DNA of 64,000 nucleotides, taken from NCBI RefSeq assembly GCF_005860775.1, contig NZ_VCHQ01000018.1:81499-145498 (forward strand), in the 5' to 3' direction. The notes beneath the pieces were generated by a model. The model made no database searches and was not told where the DNA came from. It worked only from the letters and a program-made list of their open reading frames with translations. Of this stretch, positions 1 through 8,725 are shown piece by piece. How positions within the stretch are numbered: the first letter of the stretch is position 1; every line of letters starts with the position of its first letter. The stretch is from Klebsiella indica. Lineage in GTDB: Bacteria; Pseudomonadota; Gammaproteobacteria; Enterobacterales; Enterobacteriaceae. The position numbers were made by a program, and so were the translations under genes.

Positions 1-2
1 AA

Positions 3-461
3 CAGGGTTATTCCCAGGCCTGGCTCGCAAGGCCTGACGGTAAAGGTACGTGGCTGAAAAAACAAATCAGCCGATGGGATTTCCGCTGGGATTTCAAAGG
101 CCCAGGCTCCATCCCCCCTGATGTGATCCTCTGTCCTCCGCGTCCGGTGGGGCATTCCCGACTGGAAGTTGAATGGCAGACAGCAAACGCTGGCCGGGGG
201 ATATGGATAATCGATGAAGAAACACTGCAGGTCATTGCTGATAAAGCAGTTTACCGGGCCATGTGCACTACGCAACGCCAGCCCCGACAGCATATTCACC
301 CTGACGCGGTGGTTCAACTGGTTGCCGCTCTGGACAGCGACGGGCACGAACAACACCGCTACTGGCTACGCTGGGAAACGCTACCCATCTTCCGCGACGT
401 TCCCCACCCTGTTGAAGTGGGTGCTACGCAACTGGAGTTGATTGATACCGGTATTGAGTAA
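3..461 (+). CDS. C-terminal part of an unrecognised protein (5' end outside window)
   Basis: The frame is open from the first bases of the window and ends at TAA 459-461, so this is the last roughly 150 residues of a longer gene. The visible part is rich in tryptophan and arginine and ends in a segment with alternating hydrophobic residues (VGATQLELIDTGIE), as in a beta-rich domain. I see no membrane segment and no catalytic motif I recognise. The codon pattern fits a real gene and the stop lies 25 bp from the convergent AraC-type gene. Function unknown; a GTG at 123 is internal and there is no reason to think it is the start. Confidence 0.6.
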   Translation, partial: QGYSQAWLARPDGKGTWLKKQISRWDFRWDFKGPGSIPPDVILCPPRPVGHSRLEVEWQTANAGRGIWIIDEETLQVIADKAVYRAMCTTQRQPRQHIHPDAVVQLVAALDSDGHEQHRYWLRWETLPIFRDVPHPVEVGATQLELIDTGIE

Positions 462-486
462 GATGGAAACCCGTCCTTACGACGGG

Positions 487-1299
487 TTACTGACATTGAT
501 TCGGCGAAATACCGAACTGCTTACGAAACAGACGGGAAAAATAGCTAATATCCGTAAAACCACAATGTATCGCAACTTCTGAGACGGTCATCTGAGAAAA
601 CTGCAGGCAATATTTTGCCTGCAGCAGTTTGAGAAGAGAAAGATATTGCTGTGGGGAAATTCCGGTATATTCGGCAAAACCACGTTGCAGAGTACGACGG
701 GATATCGCAAACATCTGACATAATCCATCAATATTCAGTGGTCGATCCCAGTGGTTATTTAACCAGATGATTATCTGGCTAATACGATCATCACTGGAGC
801 TAAAATCGTGTGTTTTGTATCGCCATTCGCTGAGAATATGCAGCGCCTCAAGAAAAACCATCTCTTTATGACTCTCGGCAAAAAATTTATCCATAAACGC
901 CCCCTCTTGATGAGCTGAAAGACGGCTAATGACATGTTTCATTATCCGCATATCTATTTGCCAGATATTTGTCTCATCCTCTGCGGGAAGTAAATGGTCT
1001 ATCCCTTTGATAATATTAAACTGATCGCGCCCCAGATACAGGAGATTTACCTGGTTTAAATTATTCATATTCTCAAAGAGATGGTAGTCCTGTCGATTTA
1101 GATAGCAAAGTGTCCCGGCGGTCAACAAATACGGCTTTTCATTGATAACATGTACGCCGCTCCCACTCTCCACCAAAAAAAGCTCACAATATTCATGGGT
1201 ATGTTCACGACTGATACTTTTCTCTGGCTGCCAGAAATGGAATACCACCTTTTCCATAGGATGGTGGAAATGAGTATCCCTTGGAAGAACAAGTGTCAT
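487..1299 (-). CDS. AraC/XylS-family transcriptional regulator with N-terminal cupin
   Basis: A 270-residue regulator. The N-terminal half carries a cupin-type effector-binding fold (REHTHEYCELFLVESGSG around residues 33-50). The C-terminal ~100 residues form the double helix-turn-helix of the AraC family, with a first HTH around ISRRTLQRGF and the family signature near the end (VAIHCGFTDISYFSRLFRKQFG). The start is supported by a GAGGG Shine-Dalgarno sequence 6 nt upstream of ATG. The layout (cupin plus AraC) is that of sugar- or metabolite-responsive activators such as ChbR or RhaS. It is divergent from the porin gene at 1722, so the porin is the natural candidate target, but this is inference. 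Confidence 0.88.
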   Translation of the reverse strand: MTLVLPRDTHFHHPMEKVVFHFWQPEKSISREHTHEYCELFLVESGSGVHVINEKPYLLTAGTLCYLNRQDYHLFENMNNLNQVNLLYLGRDQFNIIKGIDHLLPAEDETNIWQIDMRIMKHVISRLSAHQEGAFMDKFFAESHKEMVFLEALHILSEWRYKTHDFSSSDDRISQIIIWLNNHWDRPLNIDGLCQMFAISRRTLQRGFAEYTGISPQQYLSLLKLLQAKYCLQFSQMTVSEVAIHCGFTDISYFSRLFRKQFGISPNQCQ

Positions 1300-1721
1300 A
1301 ACAAACCCTCTTTAGTCCCCGCGTCCCGGGCCTAACAGATAAGAAGTACATTTTATAATCTATGACCTTATGAGGCAGGATAAATTGATTTGCATCACGA
1401 ATATGAAACATCATTTTATTTCATGGGATAATGCGTTTCTATAACATTATTGATAGTACAATTGACAGTGTACATAAATGCCATCCCCATGCATTTCCTG
1501 TCATAATAGTACAAATGGTATTGATATGTTTCACAGTCACATCGCCAGGGCCTTTCCACTATTTTACCCTTCGATAAAATCACACTTCGACAGCAACAGG
1601 TAGTATTAACACATTTTGTAAAATTAGTTCTGACAGTCCATCCAATGTTGGCTTAAACGCAACAACGTTGTGTCATGGTGAATTTAAAACACCCCATAAC
1701 ATTAATTCTGGAATAATAGAG
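1300..1721. other. Divergent intergenic region, AraC regulator / porin
   Basis: About 420 bp of AT-rich DNA between two divergent genes. It must hold both promoters, and an operator for the AraC protein is likely. I could not pick out a convincing -35/-10 pair or a repeated operator, and no small ORF with a good ribosome binding site was seen. Confidence 0.5.
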
Positions 1722-2807
1722 ATGATAATCAGAAAATTAACCCTGGCGGGCATGATATTCAGCATTTCCTTTCCGTTGTTTGCAGCTGAAATATACAATA
1801 AAGACGGTAATCAGCTACAACTTACGGGCGCTGTGCATGCGCGACATTATTTTAGTGATGATACGTCGTTGAACGGAGACAACACGTTTATTCGTTTCGG
1901 ATTTAAAGGGCAAACACGAATTAATGAATGGTTATCAGGTTATGCCCAGTGGGAAGTTAACGTTCAGGCTAACCATACTGAATCTGGCAGCGATGCTCAA
2001 ACCGGGAATGCCACGCGTCTGGCATACGCGGGGCTGAATGCGGGCACATTCGGTTCCCTCGATTATGGTCGTAACTGGGGCGTTGATTATGATCTGGCAT
2101 CCTATACAGACTATGCGCCGATTTTTAACAATCTGACCTTTAGTGCGGGCGATAATTTTATGACCGGCAGGGGGACAGGATTATTGACATGGCGTAATCA
2201 CGATACATTTGGTCTGATTGACGGTCTTGATTTTGCTGTCCAGTACCAGGGCGCTAACGACAGTTTAGAAACAACAGGCAGTAGTCGTTCAGCCATAAAA
2301 CAGAACGGAGAAGGGTACGGGATGTCGCTGACATGGCATGCCACAGATGAAATCAGTATCGTTGGTGCTGGCTCATCATCTCGGCGTACGGCGGCTCAAC
2401 AGGCGCTATCACTGGGTAAAGGCGAGTATGCTGATATGTGGGGGGGCGGTATTAAATACGCCGGTAAACAACTCTATCTGGCGACCATTTATGCGGAAAC
2501 CCATAATCTGACGCCAATAAAATCACTGGGTTTTGCCAATAAAACCCGCGACTGGGAAGCGGTAGCCGGATATCAATTTAATAACGGAATCAGGCCTCAG
2601 GTAGGTTATTTTTGGTCACGTGCGTTTGACATTGAAAACACAGGAAATGTAGATTTAATTCGCTATCTTGATTTAGCCATGATGTATTACTTTAATGACA
2701 ACATGGTCACTTATGTCGACTACAAAATAAACATGCTCGACAATAACCAACAATTTGGTATCACCAATGATGATGTGATTGGTTTTGGTTTAACGTATCA
2801 CTTCTGA
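1722..2807 (+). CDS. OmpC-family outer-membrane porin (diverged)
   Basis: A general diffusion porin, which forms a trimeric 16-strand beta-barrel in the outer membrane. Family marks: a signal peptide (MIIRKLTLAGMIFSISFPLFA, cut before AEIYNKDG), the YNKDGN N-terminus, HYFSDD, GFKGQTRIN, LDYGRNWGVDYD, the loop-3 region with FMTGRGTG, and a final phenylalanine (GLTYHF) typical of outer-membrane barrel proteins. I chose ATG 1722 over the upstream ATG 1668 because it begins the signal peptide directly. The mature protein is about 340 residues, normal for the family, but more diverged from OmpC/F/D than the porin at 23029. A hairpin terminator follows directly. Transcription is divergent from an AraC-type regulator. 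Confidence 0.9.
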   Translation: MIIRKLTLAGMIFSISFPLFAAEIYNKDGNQLQLTGAVHARHYFSDDTSLNGDNTFIRFGFKGQTRINEWLSGYAQWEVNVQANHTESGSDAQTGNATRLAYAGLNAGTFGSLDYGRNWGVDYDLASYTDYAPIFNNLTFSAGDNFMTGRGTGLLTWRNHDTFGLIDGLDFAVQYQGANDSLETTGSSRSAIKQNGEGYGMSLTWHATDEISIVGAGSSSRRTAAQQALSLGKGEYADMWGGGIKYAGKQLYLATIYAETHNLTPIKSLGFANKTRDWEAVAGYQFNNGIRPQVGYFWSRAFDIENTGNVDLIRYLDLAMMYYFNDNMVTYVDYKINMLDNNQQFGITNDDVIGFGLTYHF

Positions 2808-2819
2808 TTGCCCCATTAA

Positions 2820-2846
2820 AAGCTGAGAAGGATCTTCGGCTTTTTT
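2820..2846 (+). terminator. Rho-independent terminator of the porin gene
   Basis: Starting 12 bp after the porin stop codon, an 8-bp stem (AAGCTGAG pairing with TTCGGCTT, with two G-T pairs) is followed by six T residues. Confidence 0.75.
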
Positions 2847-3029
2847 CACCGTATTGTACGAAAAAGAGGGAATATTCGCTGCGGCGTGATGAACCTTATC
2901 AGATTCTCTCCCGCACCAAATGCCCGCTTTGATGGGAGGCCGTTCGGCGTGCCGGGTGACATTCTTCATGCGTCCCGGGCAGGTAGTATTTGCCATCAGA
3001 GAATGGCCTCGTCCCTCCCGGGCAACCGT

Positions 3030-3188
3030 TCATGCCCGGCTGGCCATTTTTCCGGAGAGTCCGGCCCCACCGTTAGCATCATCTGAGCGCCACAGTCTGT
3101 TTGCGCTACTCATGCCCCTCTCACCAGAGTAGCTCAATACTGAGCATACCAGGACAGACAACAGAATAAAATTTACTGCGTTGCCCAT
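3030..3188 (-). CDS. Small membrane or secreted protein, 52 aa
   Basis: ATG at 3188 is preceded by a good ribosome binding site (AGAGG, 7 nt spacing) and lies 22 nt downstream of the STN-protein stop, so the two are probably cotranscribed. The product starts with a hydrophobic stretch (VNFILLSVLVCSVLSY) that could be a signal peptide, lipoprotein signal (LVC-S) or membrane helix, followed by about 30 polar residues rich in Ser, Gly and Arg. No known family recognised. The ribosome binding site and coupling favour a real gene, but its short length leaves room for doubt. Confidence 0.45.
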   Translation of the reverse strand: MGNAVNFILLSVLVCSVLSYSGERGMSSANRLWRSDDANGGAGLSGKMASRA

Positions 3189-3210
3189 ACCTTAACCTCT
3201 GCCGCGCCGT

Positions 3211-3558
3211 TTACCTGACGGTCATGGAATCAGCCTGCTGTTCAGTCACTTTCAACGCCGTTCCGGCGATTGCCTCATGGAGCGCCTCACGGATTGTCAT
3301 CCGACCTTTAACCGGGTTTACCCTCACCGACGCCGTCCGGCTGAGATCCGTCCGGATAAAACACCCGGTTCCGTGCGCCAGCGCCTGGGCGGTTTCATCA
3401 AAGCGATAAAAATGGATATCGTAATCCGCCATAGCGTCGCATTTTCCCTGTGGAAAATGAACGTTCGGTGAAGTGCTGCATGCAATAATGAAAAAAGCCA
3501 TGCTGGTACTTAAAATCTTCCAATAAACGGACCGCAAGGTTGATTCTATTACATTCAC
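3211..3558 (-). CDS. Free-standing STN-domain lipoprotein
   Basis: A 115-residue protein. The start is the GTG at 3558, chosen because an AAGGAG Shine-Dalgarno sequence stands 8 nt upstream and because it gives a proper lipoprotein signal: charged start, hydrophobic core and lipobox FIIAC at residues 23-27 (Cys27). The rest matches the STN (secretin/TonB short N-terminal) fold: YDIHFYRFDETAQALAHGTG, then a basic/aromatic strand, GRMTIREALHEAIAGTAL and a final hydrophobic strand. STN domains normally sit at the N-terminus of secretins or of siderophore transducers such as FecA; here the domain stands alone on a lipid anchor. Partner unknown. A small gene follows in the same orientation. Confidence 0.7.
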   Translation of the reverse strand: MNVIESTLRSVYWKILSTSMAFFIIACSTSPNVHFPQGKCDAMADYDIHFYRFDETAQALAHGTGCFIRTDLSRTASVRVNPVKGRMTIREALHEAIAGTALKVTEQQADSMTVR

Positions 3559-4087
3559 TCTGTTGACTCCTTCAGCAACGTCACGTAAAGATAGCGATGA
3601 CAAAATCGTTAATCTACTATTTCAGCGAACCATTTTTATTTGAAATTTACCTGAAACAGAAAAGTTGTCAGGCCATAAATCATCCATCGTACTGACGACA
3701 AGCGGGTCCTGGCCCATGCAAGCCGATAAGACTGGGGAAACAACAGGTAACATTTTATCTTATTTAACAATTAATTATGTTAAGCATTGGCCTATGACAA
3801 AAATGCATCAGGAAATCTGGCACCTTTTCCCCATTCTTGCCCCATAATCAAAGGAAGAGGGTTCCCCCTCAAGATGTCGATACGCAATCAGGTTGTTCTC
3901 AGTGGATAACGTTCTATCACCATAAGCTGGAAAGTCGCCTTCCGGACCTGAGTAAATACCCCCGCATTTTTCTACCCCCCAATTTTTTGGCAATGGTGCA
4001 ACGGTAAAAATTAACATTCACGCTCTCTGCCCCCATCCAGCGTGTTCTGACAAGAGCGCTTCGCGCTTGATCATATTCCAGCGTCCA
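3559..4087. other. Intergenic, no gene recognised
   Basis: About 530 bp between the STN gene and the LysR gene. Short open frames exist on both strands, but none has a convincing ribosome binding site or a recognisable product. The promoter of the STN operon must lie at the left side of this stretch. Confidence 0.4.
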
Positions 4088-5014
4088 TCACAAATGGTTC
4101 CGGGAGAACGCCTTACCAAGATCCGCATACAATCTATCCACTACCACCCGGATCCGGGGGGAGAGATTTCTGGAAACGGGCCATAGCGCCGTAACTGGGG
4201 CATCATGTTCGGGAGTCTTAACCGGTATTATCCTCAGTTCTCCTTTAGCGATTTCGTCTCCGGCCAACCAAGTTGACAGAAAGGCAATCCCCATCCCCCT
4301 GACCGCCGCATCCCTCAATGCCTCCCCGTGGCTGACAATGTAACGGATAGTGGGTTCAAGCAGGACCATGTGACCATTTTCATCCAGCACTTTCCAGGGC
4401 AAGACTCTGCCGTCCCTTGAAAAGCCAAGACAAGCATGTGAAAGCAACTCTTCTGCGCAGCCAGGCAATCCATAGCGATTAATGTATGCTGGCGAAGCAC
4501 AAATGACAGAGCGCTGAGTGGCGATTTTTCGCCCGGCAAGACTGGCAGAGTTACCTGTATCACCGAGCCGTACAGCAAGATCGATATTTTCCTCGATAAG
4601 GTCGACCCGGCGATCGGTAAAAGTGATATCCAGTCTGAGCGCCGGATACTCAGCACACAGTGTAGCAAGGACAGGCATGACACAAATCCGGCCATATGAG
4701 ACGGGGAGACTGATGCGCAGCGTACCTGAAACCACCTTTTTGCGCGACGCCAGAAGAGATTCTGTTTCATCAAGCTCATCCATAACTCTGAGGCAGCTCC
4801 GGTAATACAATTCTCCCTCTTCGGTCAGGCTGATGCTGCGGGTGGTCCGGTTCAGCAGTTTAACACCGAGCCGTTGTTCAAGTCGGGCAACATGTTTACC
4901 GGTTGCCGATTTTGATACCCCCATCCGGACTGCGGCAGCGGTAAAGCTACCTGTCTCCACCGTATGCACAAAAGCAGCCATGCTGAGTAACTGAGAATGC
5001 AGGATGAATGCCAT
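4088..5014 (-). CDS. LysR-family transcriptional regulator
   Basis: A 308-residue LysR protein. The N-terminal winged helix-turn-helix is clear (SFTAAAVRMGVSKSATGKHV, then LEQRLGVKLLNRTTRSISLT). The C-terminal ~210 residues are the periplasmic-binding-like effector domain (SGTLRISLPVSYG, IDLAVRLGD). ATG 5014 is used rather than the upstream ATG 5065 because a GGAG box lies 8 nt before it and the HTH begins at the usual distance. It is divergent from the dehydrogenase gene at 5117 with only 102 bp between, the classic LysR layout, so it probably controls that gene and the dehydratase behind it. Confidence 0.9.
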   Translation of the reverse strand: MAFILHSQLLSMAAFVHTVETGSFTAAAVRMGVSKSATGKHVARLEQRLGVKLLNRTTRSISLTEEGELYYRSCLRVMDELDETESLLASRKKVVSGTLRISLPVSYGRICVMPVLATLCAEYPALRLDITFTDRRVDLIEENIDLAVRLGDTGNSASLAGRKIATQRSVICASPAYINRYGLPGCAEELLSHACLGFSRDGRVLPWKVLDENGHMVLLEPTIRYIVSHGEALRDAAVRGMGIAFLSTWLAGDEIAKGELRIIPVKTPEHDAPVTALWPVSRNLSPRIRVVVDRLYADLGKAFSRNHL

Positions 5015-5116
5015 CCGATTGTCTCCATTTGAGAGGAAATATGATTCATTTATATCGCAATACACGCCGTATTGTTGTCAATAAGATGATTTTCACCACT
5101 TACTGGAGAAATCACT

Positions 5117-6145
5117 ATGGCTCAAATGATGAAACGCTGGCAGTTGTCGTCGTTCGGCACTGAAAACCTTCACCTGACTGAAGTCCCTTTACCGAAACCG
5201 GGATATAACGAGTTGTTGGTTAAAATCTCTGCGGTCTCCCTTAACTACCGGGATAAACTGGTGCTGGAGGGGAAACTGTTGCCAGACCTGCCGGAAATGC
5301 CTTTCACGCCCGTTTCAGATATGGCGGGTAGGATTGTCGCAACAGGCCCCGGCGTGACCCGTTTCCGTACCGGGGACCGGGTCACCGGAAATTTCTGGAC
5401 GCAGTGGCTGGATGGTGATGCACCGGATGATATGGTCAGGCACGGCCGATCGCTGGGTGGTCCGCTCCCCGGAATGCTGGCTGAATATGTCATACTCGAC
5501 GAAGATATTGCTGTCGCTTCTCCTGACTCACTGAGTGACGAGGAGGTCTCCACTCTCCCGGTTGCAGCCCTGACGGCCTGGTTCGCGCTTGTAGAAACAG
5601 GAAAACTCAAACAGGGGCAGCGAGTGCTGGTCCAGGGAACCGGCGGCGTGGCACTGGCAGGGCTCCAGTTGGCTCAGGCTCTGGGTGCGGAAGTCACCGT
5701 CATTTCGCGTAGTGAAGAAAAACTACAGCGCGCAAAGGCGCTCGGGGCATCAGGTCTGGTTAATACCCGCCTGACGCCAGAATGGGCATTGCGGGCTACT
5801 GAGTTGTCCGGGGGACGCGGATTTGACCATATCCTGGAGCTTATCGGCGGTGACAACCTGCGCCAGTCTGCAGAAGCCCTTGCACCGGGAGGGCGGATTG
5901 CTCAGATTGGTTTTCTTAAAGGCGGTGAGATGATTCTTCCTGCCGTGCCATTGATGCTTAAAAGAGCAAATATTCAGGGGATTACCGTGGGCCACCGACG
6001 CGCCCTTGAAGAGCTATGTCAGGCTGTTGACCACCATCAAATCAAACCGGTGATTGATAAAATCTACGATTTCTTCGATGCGAGAGCCGCCTTCACGCAT
6101 CTGGAGAGAGGACCGTTCGGGAAAATCGTCATCCGCATCAGTTGA
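5117..6145 (+). CDS. Zinc-independent medium-chain NAD(P)-dependent dehydrogenase/quinone oxidoreductase
   Basis: A 342-residue MDR-superfamily oxidoreductase. The N-terminal GroES-like domain runs to about residue 130; the Rossmann fold begins at GQRVLVQGTGGVALAGLQLA with GTGGVA as the nucleotide-binding loop. The Gly-His-Glu zinc motif of true alcohol dehydrogenases is replaced by PVSDMAG, so it should lack catalytic zinc and act like quinone oxidoreductases or enoyl reductases. The ribosome binding site is GGAGAAA before the ATG. It is followed after 111 bp by the dehydratase gene. The substrate cannot be read from the sequence. Confidence 0.87.
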   Translation: MAQMMKRWQLSSFGTENLHLTEVPLPKPGYNELLVKISAVSLNYRDKLVLEGKLLPDLPEMPFTPVSDMAGRIVATGPGVTRFRTGDRVTGNFWTQWLDGDAPDDMVRHGRSLGGPLPGMLAEYVILDEDIAVASPDSLSDEEVSTLPVAALTAWFALVETGKLKQGQRVLVQGTGGVALAGLQLAQALGAEVTVISRSEEKLQRAKALGASGLVNTRLTPEWALRATELSGGRGFDHILELIGGDNLRQSAEALAPGGRIAQIGFLKGGEMILPAVPLMLKRANIQGITVGHRRALEELCQAVDHHQIKPVIDKIYDFFDARAAFTHLERGPFGKIVIRIS

Positions 6146-6256
6146 TGATTTAGCATATAAATAGAAAAGGCGACTCTCATCTGGCCTGGGGGGGACATTG
6201 CCCCCTCATTTCCTGATGCTCTTTTAACCCGTTCGCATTCAATAAGAGACATACTG

Positions 6257-7225
6257 ATGACCACTTACCTTACCCTGTCTTCAATTATTACCGCGGCTGA
6301 AAGGATTAAAAATGCCGTCATTCGTACCCCTACGGTTTTGTCACCGGGATTATCCGATATGCTGGGAAGAAAGGTGTTTCTCAAACTGGAAAATTTGCAG
6401 ACTGGCGGCTCTTTTAAACCCCGGGGCGTGCTGAACCTGCTTTCCGCTTTCACTGGCAACCTGAAAGAGGGCTGTTTCGCTACCGTCAGTGGCGGCAACT
6501 TTGGTATCGCAGTAGCAGAAGCCGCAAAAGCGCTTGATGTAAATGTGACCGTCATTATGCCCAAAACGGCCCCGGCCTCATCAGTTGAAAAAATACGCCA
6601 TTCGGGTAGCACAGTGCTTATTGAGGCAGATGTCAGTTCCGCGTTTGAACGGGCCAGGAAACTTGCAGAACAGGGATATCATGTTATCGATGACTGTAGC
6701 GACACTCTGGTCGCAGAAGGATATGGAACCCTTGCACTCGAACTTATTGCTGACTGCCCTTCATTAACCGATGTATTTGTTGCGGTGGGCGGTGGAGCCA
6801 TGCTGGCTGGCATCGCAACGGTACTGAAATCCCGTAATCCTGACATCCGCATATGGGGAGTGGAAACCGAGGGGGCCAGTTCGATGTACCACGCGTTGAC
6901 GGCGGGAAGGCCAGTTAACGTGGACATCACCTCCACCCTTTCAACTCTGGGCGTTCCTCGGATCGATCCTCTGATGCTGGAACACGCTCAACGCTACCTT
7001 GAAAAGGTCATCCTTGTGTCGGATAGCGATGCTATACAAGGCATGATTTCTTTTGGCGAGAAAGCCAGACAATGGGTTGAACCTGCAACCGGGACACTTA
7101 TTCCGGCCGCGCGCGCCGTTATCCCCACACTTCCCCGGAACGCGGTTATTGGACTTATCGTATGCGGGGGGAACGTGACATACCCGGAGATGCAGGTATG
7201 GACAAAACACGCAGGTATCAAGTAA
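6257..7225 (+). CDS. PLP-dependent serine/threonine dehydratase family enzyme (fold type II)
   Basis: A 322-residue single-domain enzyme that would turn a beta-hydroxy amino acid into a 2-oxo acid plus ammonia. Motifs: the Schiff-base lysine in GGSFKPRGVLN (about residue 56), the substrate/cofactor loop SGGNFGIAVAEAA, and the glycine-rich phosphate cup VAVGGGAMLAGIA. There is no C-terminal regulatory ACT domain, so it is of the short, catabolic or racemase-like type (TdcB, 3-hydroxyaspartate dehydratase and serine racemase are all near relatives). It is likely cotranscribed with the MDR dehydrogenase upstream, under the LysR regulator. A strong hairpin follows. Confidence 0.87.
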   Translation: MTTYLTLSSIITAAERIKNAVIRTPTVLSPGLSDMLGRKVFLKLENLQTGGSFKPRGVLNLLSAFTGNLKEGCFATVSGGNFGIAVAEAAKALDVNVTVIMPKTAPASSVEKIRHSGSTVLIEADVSSAFERARKLAEQGYHVIDDCSDTLVAEGYGTLALELIADCPSLTDVFVAVGGGAMLAGIATVLKSRNPDIRIWGVETEGASSMYHALTAGRPVNVDITSTLSTLGVPRIDPLMLEHAQRYLEKVILVSDSDAIQGMISFGEKARQWVEPATGTLIPAARAVIPTLPRNAVIGLIVCGGNVTYPEMQVWTKHAGIK

Positions 7226-7283
7226 CAATAAAGATATAAAAATGTCATCGGTGATTTTCCCGGGGCACGAATTGTCAGCAATC

Positions 7284-7310
7284 AGAGCCGACGTCCCGAA
7301 CGTCGGCTCT
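7284..7310 (+). terminator. Perfect 11-bp hairpin after the dehydratase gene
   Basis: AGAGCCGACGT (7284-7294) and its exact complement (7300-7310) flank a 5-nt loop. The following GGATTTTG gives only a weak T tract, so termination is likely but not ideal. Confidence 0.6.
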
Positions 7311-7343
7311 GGATTTTGTCCGTGTCATGCCACCAGGCATATC

Positions 7344-7560
7344 TCAGACCGTGCGCCATCTCCGGGTCAACGGCTTTTCAACTTCCACAATCAGGAACAT
7401 CATAAAACCGATAATGCGGATCCATCATCCCGGCAATCCCCAGCAAAATAACGCCCTGCTGCAAATCCTGATGGGTGAGTTCCGTTTGCCCGTCAGCGGC
7501 CGGTTTCCACGCCGCCACCATTCGTAAATAAACAGCGTTACCCACACTATCCGCAGACAC
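7344..7560 (-). pseudogene. Relic of a P-type cation-transporting ATPase
   Basis: Two separated pieces of one protein family are joined here. From about 7510 to 7425 the minus strand reads LTHQDLQQGVILLGIAGMMDP, the conserved stretch of the nucleotide/phosphorylation domain of P-type cation ATPases (normally ..LLGLVGMIDPPR). A few bases further, after a frame change near 7415, it reads IIGFMMFLIVEVEKPLTRRW followed by a stop at 7344-7346, which looks like the last membrane helix and basic tail of the same family. The several hundred residues that should lie between are missing, so an internal deletion has left only the ends of the 3' half. Confidence 0.5.
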
Positions 7561-7792
7561 CCTCGCATCGTTTTATCCTCAAAGAAAATCACCCTCTGTC
7601 ATTCTGTCTGGAAGCAAAAACAGGCTTTGCAAATATCCGCAGGTAAAATTTCCCCATCAGATTCAGCTTATTGCCAGTACAGTTAGTGCCCCCTTCCAGG
7701 ACAGAGAGATCCCCTGTAACGATTTCATTTCCTCTCCTCCGTGATTATGATGGCGGTAATTATCCTTTCTGTTCGCAGTGATTGAGAAATAG

Positions 7793-8725
7793 ATGGACTT
7801 CATCAGCATTATTATGTCGGCGGGAAAAAGCTCCGTCGATGTGGCGCTTTACACGCTGCTGCCAATCATGGTTGTCATGCTCATCGTAATGAAATATCTG
7901 GAAGTACGCGGGGTGCTGGACGTCATCGTACGCTGGCTCGCGCCGCTGCTGAAGCCGTTCGGCTTAACCGGGATGAGCGCGTTTGCTCTGATCCAGATGA
8001 ATTTCGTCAGCTTTGCCGCCCCGCTGGCGACGCTGGCCATTATGGATAAACGCGGTGCGTCGGATCGACAGATGGCGGCTACGCTGGCGATGCTTTTCGC
8101 CATGGGGCAAGGTAACGTTTTCTATCCGTTAACGCCATTTGGCCTGCACTGGCTGGCCTCTATTGTCATTTCGATCGCTGGCGGGCTGTGTGCCGCCGCG
8201 GTAACCTGGCATATTACCGGTCGCAAGCTGTCTACGATTGAGAATCCCCGGTCAGAAGCGCTCCCCAACGCCGAGCAAAATAATCGGGGGATTATCGCCG
8301 TGATCAACAGTGCCGGTTCCGACGCCATTCGACTGGCGCTTGGTGCGGTGCCAATGCTGATTTTGTCGCTGGCTATCGTGGGCGTTATGCAAGCCGCAGG
8401 CGTGATTGAGATGCTCCAGCACCTCCTGCTGCCGCTGCTGTTGTGGCTGAATATTCCCGTTAACTTCGTGCTACCGGCGCTGGTCAAGTGTGTTGCCGGG
8501 GGAACGGCTTATTTTGGCGTGATTTCTGAACTCATTCAGCAGGGTAAGGTGACCGTGAGCCAGATTAACGCCTCCGCCGGGCTGTTAGTTCAGACGTTCG
8601 ATCTCCCTGGCATCGGCATCTTCCTGGGCGTCAGCTCGCGTTTCGTACGCCTGTTCCGTTTCGCCGCAACCGGCGCCATCGCCGGAATTATCATCCGCAC
8701 GATTATGCACCTCACGCTATTCTGA
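7793..8725 (+). CDS. Nucleoside-recognition (Gate-domain) inner-membrane protein
   Basis: A 310-residue, strongly hydrophobic protein with about eight predicted membrane segments. It carries two Gate-type repeats: one around GMSAFALIQMNFVSFAAPLA with FAMGQGNVFYPLTPFG, a second around LVKCVAGGTAYFGVISEL. This family (nucleoside recognition, as in concentrative nucleoside transporters and sporulation proteins SpmA/SpmB) is often annotated as a putative transporter. The gene ends 9 bp inside the convergent hydrolase gene. AMP nucleosidase is two genes away, so a nucleoside or base as ligand is an attractive but unproven idea. Confidence 0.75.
   Translation: MDFISIIMSAGKSSVDVALYTLLPIMVVMLIVMKYLEVRGVLDVIVRWLAPLLKPFGLTGMSAFALIQMNFVSFAAPLATLAIMDKRGASDRQMAATLAMLFAMGQGNVFYPLTPFGLHWLASIVISIAGGLCAAAVTWHITGRKLSTIENPRSEALPNAEQNNRGIIAVINSAGSDAIRLALGAVPMLILSLAIVGVMQAAGVIEMLQHLLLPLLLWLNIPVNFVLPALVKCVAGGTAYFGVISELIQQGKVTVSQINASAGLLVQTFDLPGIGIFLGVSSRFVRLFRFAATGAIAGIIIRTIMHLTLF

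Noticed and set aside
5245..5610. Serine-rich minus-strand frame inside the MDR dehydrogenase gene
   Set aside because: Serine/threonine-rich low-complexity translation is typical of the antisense of a GC-rich enzyme gene.
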